Below, piece after piece: positions 5,820-9,070 of a stretch of DNA of 9,070 nucleotides (position 1 is the first letter of the stretch; each line of letters begins with the position of its first letter). The DNA is from an uncultured bacterium. Lineage in GTDB: Bacteria > Bacteroidota > Bacteroidia > Bacteroidales > Marinifilaceae. The position numbers and the translations under genes were made by a program. The notes under the pieces are model-generated. The model had not been told where the DNA came from. It saw only the letters and a list, made by a program, of their open reading frames with translations, and did not search any database. The DNA is taken from assembly GCA_905215395.1 (NCBI GenBank), contig CAJMQA010000135.1, positions 1 to 9,070 of the forward strand. The letters run 5' to 3'.

Positions 5820-6350
5820 CTATTGTTTTAAGACCTGGAGGTAAAGGTCCCGTATATCGGGACTATTTACCGGATTTCCGATTAGCATCACCCGGTTGTC
5901 GGAATCGAGCAGGAAGGTTCGGAAACTTTCCTTTTCAGGGAACTGGTTCAGTTGCATCATTTGTCCTCTACGATCATAAAAAAAAGGGATGTCGCATTTA
6001 TTGATCCATTGCAGGGTTTCCAGCTCCTCATATTGTTCTGCCCAGGCTATAAATATATAGCTTACATCGAGCTGAAGGCTGTCAGTTTGGTGTTTTAGTT
6101 GTTGCCATCCGTATAACTGCATTTTACACTCTGTACAACCACTGGTATCTGTGAAATTCAGAATTTTATATTTTGCATCCCAGATTTCGGGGCAATTGGT
6201 ATCACGTCCGAAAATATGAGCCTCCAGCTGATCCGGAAAAAGGATTTCCTTATTACTCCATGCTTTGACAAGCCTGTTGATTTCTTTTTTCTTGGTATTA
6301 CAGGAAGAAACAGTCAGGAAAAGGAGGAGCAGGAAAAGTGATACTTTCAT
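5820..6350 (-). CDS. Thioredoxin-fold lipoprotein with CTEC motif
   Basis: A 176-residue lipoprotein from the ATG at 6350-6348. MKVSLFLLLLFLTVSSC is a lipoprotein signal with C17 as the lipidated residue. A redox-type CxxC motif follows (C72-T-E-C75), after the strand YKILNFTDTSG. Strands YIFIAW and IPFFYDRRGQ and the C-terminal FLLDSDNRVMLIGNP fit a thioredoxin/AhpC-TSA-like fold. C53 and C115 are extra cysteines. It would act in the periplasm or on the envelope, as a disulfide reductase or exchange protein; the substrate is unknown. An in-frame TTG at 6374 would add 8 residues, but it lies inside the likely promoter, so it is rejected as the start. The gene stands alone and is convergent with the response regulator. 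Confidence 0.75.
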   Translation of the reverse strand: MKVSLFLLLLFLTVSSCNTKKKEINRLVKAWSNKEILFPDQLEAHIFGRDTNCPEIWDAKYKILNFTDTSGCTECKMQLYGWQQLKHQTDSLQLDVSYIFIAWAEQYEELETLQWINKCDIPFFYDRRGQMMQLNQFPEKESFRTFLLDSDNRVMLIGNPVNSPDIRDLYLQVLKQ

Positions 6351-6371
6351 AAATACAGTTTTAGTCTGGCA

Positions 6372-6403
6372 CAAAAGTATTAAAAACAGTTGAAATGGAC
6401 AAT
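6372..6403 (-). promoter_or_regulatory. Promoter of the thioredoxin-fold lipoprotein gene
   Basis: On the minus strand, ATTG (6403-6400) is followed by a 20-bp spacer and TACTTTTG (6379-6372). The -7 box is an exact TAnnTTTG and the spacing is in the usual 19-21 bp range; the -33 box has one mismatch to TTTG. Transcription would start near 6365, about 15 nt before the ATG at 6350, which supports that start. Confidence 0.6.
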
Positions 6404-6437
6404 ACGTTTAGAATGATGGCAACAGGAAAACCGGCAT

Positions 6438-6470
6438 TTTATCGATACTATCTATCTGCTTATCAATAAA
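6438..6470. repeat. Imperfect inverted repeat upstream of sod, possible operator
   Basis: TTTATCGATA (6438-6447) and TATCAATAAA (6461-6470) match as inverted arms at 9 of 10 positions, around a 13-bp spacer. It lies between the divergent promoters of the thioredoxin-fold lipoprotein and the sod-msr operon, just upstream of the candidate sod -33 box. This is a suitable place for an activator such as OxyR or the nearby response regulator, but no consensus was confirmed. Confidence 0.35.
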
Positions 6471-6475
6471 TAATA

Positions 6476-6507
6476 TTTGACAGTAGTTATTTAATTCCTT
6501 AAATTTA
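6476..6507 (+). promoter_or_regulatory. Candidate promoter of the sod-msrAB operon
   Basis: TTTG (6476-6479), a 20-bp spacer and TAAATTTA (6500-6507) give a Bacteroidota -33/-7 pair with one mismatch (final A for G). It would leave a leader of about 95 nt before the sod ATG. No riboswitch or terminator-like fold was recognised in that leader. Confidence 0.4.
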
Positions 6508-6607
6508 TATCAGAAAGAAAACAGAGTTCCGGTGAATATTCATTGAACCTGTTGTAGAAAATTCACGTAGAATCTGATAATAAGTTATAAATTAAAAAAA
6601 AGGAATT

Positions 6608-7336
6608 ATGGAAACCGGAAAAATGCGAATCGGAAAACTGTTTTTCTTTATCTGCCTGATGGGACTGATGCATGAATCTGCGGCGGCACAGTCCGGGGCT
6701 AAAAAGAGTATGACATTAAAAAGCAATGAAATGAAACAGTTTACTTTACCCGAATTGCCATATAGTGCTGATGCACTGGCTCCTGTGATTAGCAAAAATA
6801 CAATTGACTATCATTATGGGAAACATTTACAAACGTATATCAACAATCTGAACAATCTGATTGCCGGTACTGATCTGGAAGGTCTGGATCTGGAGACGAT
6901 TGTCAGGAATTCCGATGGGGCAACGTTTAACAATGCTGCTCAGGCCTGGAATCATACTTTGTATTTCAATACCTTTTCCCCGAATGCGAAACAGCAACCG
7001 ACAGGTGAGTTGTTACAGGCGATAGAGAAGGAATGGGGATCATTTGAGCAGTTTAAGAAAGAGTTTACAGCAGCCGGAAATTCGATTTTCGGTTCCGGTT
7101 GGGTCTGGCTGGCACAGACACCGGAGGGTAAATTGGTGATCCTCAAGGAGAGCAATGCCGGCAATCCCTTGACCAAAGGTTATACTCCTTTGTTAGGTAT
7201 AGATGTATGGGAACACTCTTATTACCTGGATTACCAGAATCGCCGGGCAGATCATCTGAATGCCCTGTGGACCATTATTGACTGGGGAACGATAGAACCG
7301 AGGTATACCCCTATACCGGTGAAGTCAAAACGATAA
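6608..7336 (+). CDS. sodB: Exported iron-type (Fe/Mn) superoxide dismutase
   Basis: Converts superoxide to oxygen and hydrogen peroxide. The mature part (about residues 43-235) follows the Fe/Mn SOD layout closely. Metal ligands are H69 (IDYHYGKH), H116 (AAQAWNHTLYF), D199 and H203 (DVWEH). Y77 is the gateway tyrosine, and Q112 with NAGNP (184-188) points to the iron-type subgroup; cambialistic metal use, known in Bacteroidales, is also possible. F120 replaces the Trp usual after NHTFY. Unlike the cytoplasmic enzyme it has an N-terminal signal (residues 1-28; MRIGKLFFFICLMGLM core, likely cut after ESAAA), so it should act in the periplasm. The ATG at 6608 has an AAGGA site at good spacing; the ATG at 6623 is an alternative. 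The next gene starts 3 bp after its stop. Confidence 0.92.
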   Translation: METGKMRIGKLFFFICLMGLMHESAAAQSGAKKSMTLKSNEMKQFTLPELPYSADALAPVISKNTIDYHYGKHLQTYINNLNNLIAGTDLEGLDLETIVRNSDGATFNNAAQAWNHTLYFNTFSPNAKQQPTGELLQAIEKEWGSFEQFKKEFTAAGNSIFGSGWVWLAQTPEGKLVILKESNAGNPLTKGYTPLLGIDVWEHSYYLDYQNRRADHLNALWTIIDWGTIEPRYTPIPVKSKR

Positions 7337-7339
7337 GGT

Positions 7340-8407
7340 ATGAAACACACGATATGGATCATGATCATCCTGATGGGTTGGGGATGTGCAGGACGCGCAC
7401 AGAAAAAGGCCGATCAGCGTGTAACTAAACAGATAACGGATATGAAAGATCAGAAGGAAATTTATTTGGCAGGAGGATGTTTCTGGGGAACAGAGCATTT
7501 CATGAAACAGATACGGGGAGTGGAAAGTACACAGGTGGGATATGCCAACGGAAAAATCCAGAATCCGACCTATCAGCAGGTATGCAGTGGAAATACAGGA
7601 TTTGCAGAGACTGTGAAAGTGACCTATGATCCGAAGGAGGTCAAATTGGGATTACTGCTCGAGCTTTATTTCAAGACCATTGATCCGACCAGCCTGAACC
7701 GTCAGGGAAATGACCGGGGTACTCAGTACCGTACAGGGATTTTCTATACGGATACGACGGATCTCCCGGTGATTGAAAAGGCGGTGGCGGAGTTACAGAA
7801 AGAATACCGGGAAGCCGTTGTTGTAGAGGTAAAACCCTTGACGAACTTTTATCCGGCCGAAGGCTACCATCAGGATTATCTGGATAAAAATCCCGGAGGT
7901 TATTGCCATATCAATCCGGTTTTGTTTGAGCTGGCGCGTAAGGCTAATCCCCGGTCTCCGGTTTATACCAAGCCAGACGATGCAACTTTAAAAGCCCGTC
8001 TGACTGCGGAACAATATGCCGTTACTCAGAAAAATGCCACCGAACCGCCTTTCCAGAATGAATATTGGAATGAACGCCGGGAGGGTATTTATGTAGATAT
8101 TACTACCGGAGAGCCCTTGTTTATCTCTACCGATAAATTTGATTCCGGATGCGGATGGCCTAGTTTTTCCCGTCCGATTACTAAAGGTCTGATTGAGGAA
8201 AAAATAGATACTTCCCATGGGATGACACGGATGGAAGTACGGAGTAAAACGGGGAATGCCCATCTGGGACATGTGTTTACCGACGGTCCCCGGGATAAAG
8301 GTGGCTTACGGTATTGTATCAATAGCGCTTCCCTGCGGTTTATACCCAAGGATCAGATGAAGGCGGAAGGGTATGGAGATTACCTGTCTTTGCTGGAGAA
8401 AAAATAA
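7340..8407 (+). CDS. msrAB: Exported MsrA-MsrB methionine sulfoxide reductase fusion
   Basis: Repairs oxidised methionine in proteins; MsrA acts on the S and MsrB on the R sulfoxide. An N-terminal signal (about 1-20) ends in GCAGRAQ; the lipobox is poor (GWGC), so SPase I cleavage before Q21 seems more likely than lipidation. The MsrA domain (about 38-195) has the catalytic C47 in GGCFWG and a probable resolving C189 in GGYCHIN. The MsrB domain (about 215-350) has SGCGWPSF, HLGHVF and catalytic C326 in RYCINSASL. Both zinc CxxC pairs are absent (YVDITTGEPLF and RSKTGNAHLGH at those sites), placing it in the zinc-free group. C271 is a further candidate resolving Cys. It follows sod by 3 bp, with an AAGG overlapping the sod stop, so one transcript encodes superoxide removal and methionine repair for the envelope. 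Confidence 0.93.
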   Translation: MKHTIWIMIILMGWGCAGRAQKKADQRVTKQITDMKDQKEIYLAGGCFWGTEHFMKQIRGVESTQVGYANGKIQNPTYQQVCSGNTGFAETVKVTYDPKEVKLGLLLELYFKTIDPTSLNRQGNDRGTQYRTGIFYTDTTDLPVIEKAVAELQKEYREAVVVEVKPLTNFYPAEGYHQDYLDKNPGGYCHINPVLFELARKANPRSPVYTKPDDATLKARLTAEQYAVTQKNATEPPFQNEYWNERREGIYVDITTGEPLFISTDKFDSGCGWPSFSRPITKGLIEEKIDTSHGMTRMEVRSKTGNAHLGHVFTDGPRDKGGLRYCINSASLRFIPKDQMKAEGYGDYLSLLEKK

Positions 8408-8468
8408 AAGGTTACTTGTGTAATCTGAAAATAACGGACGGGATATTGGTGGATAGGGAACTGAAGAT

Positions 8469-8499
8469 AAACAAAGAGGTGTTTAACACCTCTTTGTTT
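8469..8499. terminator. Bidirectional rho-independent terminator
   Basis: AAACAAAGAGGTGT (8469-8482) and ACACCTCTTTGTTT (8486-8499) form a 14-bp perfect stem with a 3-nt loop. T-rich sequence follows on both strands (TTTTATAAATTT on plus, ATCTTC after GTTT on minus). It lies between the convergent msrAB and hydrolase genes and touches the stop codon of the latter, so it probably serves both. The rest of the 91-bp gap holds nothing else recognisable. Confidence 0.85.
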
Positions 8500-9070
8500 T
8501 ATAAATTTGCTATATCTACTTCAATAGCTGCCGGATAAATTCTTTCCGGATCAAAGAAGGTGGCACAACTATTTACCATATGTTTGAGTTCGGGTTTTAC
8601 GATTCCCTGAAAAGCTTTTTTACCGTTAACTGTTAGTGTAACTTTTTTGCTCAGATCTACTAATTGTTCGTTCAGATAAATCACTATTTTCCCTTTGGTT
8701 GCTGCTTGGTAGCTTTTTTCCGATTTCAGCTCGATTCCCCAGTTGGGATCAATTTCAGTGGCTTTATAGGTCACTATATCTACTTTTAGGGAAATATCAT
8801 TTCCATTTATATTCATTTCATAGTAAGTTCTGGACTTGTCGTTATCGTTCGAACGTTCTTTGACAGCCAGATTATAAAATCCTTTGCGGTAAATTCCGTC
8901 CATTTCGAAATTCTCCCAGCTGACAGCTTTCGGATAAGGATTGCGTGTATATTGTTTTAACCAGGGAGTGGTGAGCTTATAATCGATACCATGTCCCATA
9001 CCGGGGATCAGTTCGATGCGGTGGATGAATTTTCCGGGATTCAGTTTCTGTAATCTTTCAAATTCGTCTT
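8499..9070 (-). CDS. Probable alpha/beta hydrolase, C-terminal part (runs off the right edge)
   Basis: The frame is open through the window edge; the first visible residues are DEFERLQKLNPGKFIHRIEL, so an internal ATG at 8999 is not the start. The 189 visible residues begin near the end of a hydrolase core: IELIPGMGHGIDYK contains a GHG-type histidine placed like the catalytic His of esterases and dienelactone-type hydrolases. PWLKQYTRNPYPKAVSWENF follows, then a beta-rich C-terminal region (about the last 100 residues), with ISLKVDIVTYKATEID and KVTLTVNGKKAFQGIV. That region resembles a small sandwich domain that ends many secreted Bacteroidales hydrolases. The nucleophile and acid residues, and any signal peptide, are outside the window. 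A peptidase or esterase is possible; substrate unknown. Confidence 0.6.
   Translation of the reverse strand, partial: DEFERLQKLNPGKFIHRIELIPGMGHGIDYKLTTPWLKQYTRNPYPKAVSWENFEMDGIYRKGFYNLAVKERSNDNDKSRTYYEMNINGNDISLKVDIVTYKATEIDPNWGIELKSEKSYQAATKGKIVIYLNEQLVDLSKKVTLTVNGKKAFQGIVKPELKHMVNSCATFFDPERIYPAAIEVDIANL

Noticed and set aside
6351..6374. TTG start adding 8 residues to the thioredoxin-fold lipoprotein
   Set aside because: It overlaps the -7 box and would sit before a standard lipoprotein signal that begins at the ATG at 6350.
7988..8349. Minus-strand open frames of 86 and 94 codons
   Set aside because: Both are antisense shadows of the MsrB domain, whose motifs are intact on the plus strand.

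Overview
The window looks like chromosome from a member of the Bacteroidota, most likely a gut-type Bacteroidales. The evidence is the NVEALA-type peptide gene, the BF3164-like propeller lipoprotein, a DUF1573 protein, A-rich start regions with weak Shine-Dalgarno sequences, and several exact TAnnTTTG -7 promoter boxes. Genus cannot be set from the sequence alone. There are no tRNA or rRNA genes, no CRISPR array and no insertion sequences.

Region 1 (1-3699, minus strand) is a five-gene run read right to left. It starts with a small NVEALA-type exported peptide. Next come a BF3164-like six-bladed propeller lipoprotein (start overlaps the peptide stop as ATGA), a small membrane-anchored DUF1573 protein, and an O-antigen-ligase/Wzy_C-family membrane protein with a C-terminal TPR tail. 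Last, cut by the window edge and previously easy to miss, is the N-terminus of a type I signal peptidase (1-119) that stops at the motif holding the catalytic serine. Two intergenic hairpins (2347-2374 and 1802-1863) could set expression steps within the run.

Region 2 (3700-5812, plus strand) diverges from region 1 through about 95 bp carrying one -7 box in each direction. It encodes a two-component system: a membrane sensor histidine kinase and an OmpR-type response regulator. The kinase is frame-disrupted. Its first membrane segment lies in one frame (3794-3931), and the periplasmic domain and catalytic core lie in another (open from 3916). One missing base, probably in the AAA run at 3914-3916, would explain it.

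Region 3 (5820-6374, minus) is a single thioredoxin-fold lipoprotein with a CTEC motif and a well-formed promoter, convergent with the response regulator.

Region 4 (6608-8407, plus) is a two-gene operon for envelope oxidative defence: an iron-type superoxide dismutase with a signal peptide, then an exported MsrA-MsrB fusion. It ends in a strong bidirectional terminator shared with a convergent gene at the right edge, the C-terminal part of a probable alpha/beta hydrolase (8499-9070).

The best candidate for an undescribed system is region 1 with its divergent two-component system: a Cys-containing exported peptide, a surface or periplasmic propeller lipoprotein, a DUF1573 protein, a Wzy_C-type transferase and a dedicated signal peptidase. 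That these act together is inferred from operon structure; no function has been shown by the sequence.
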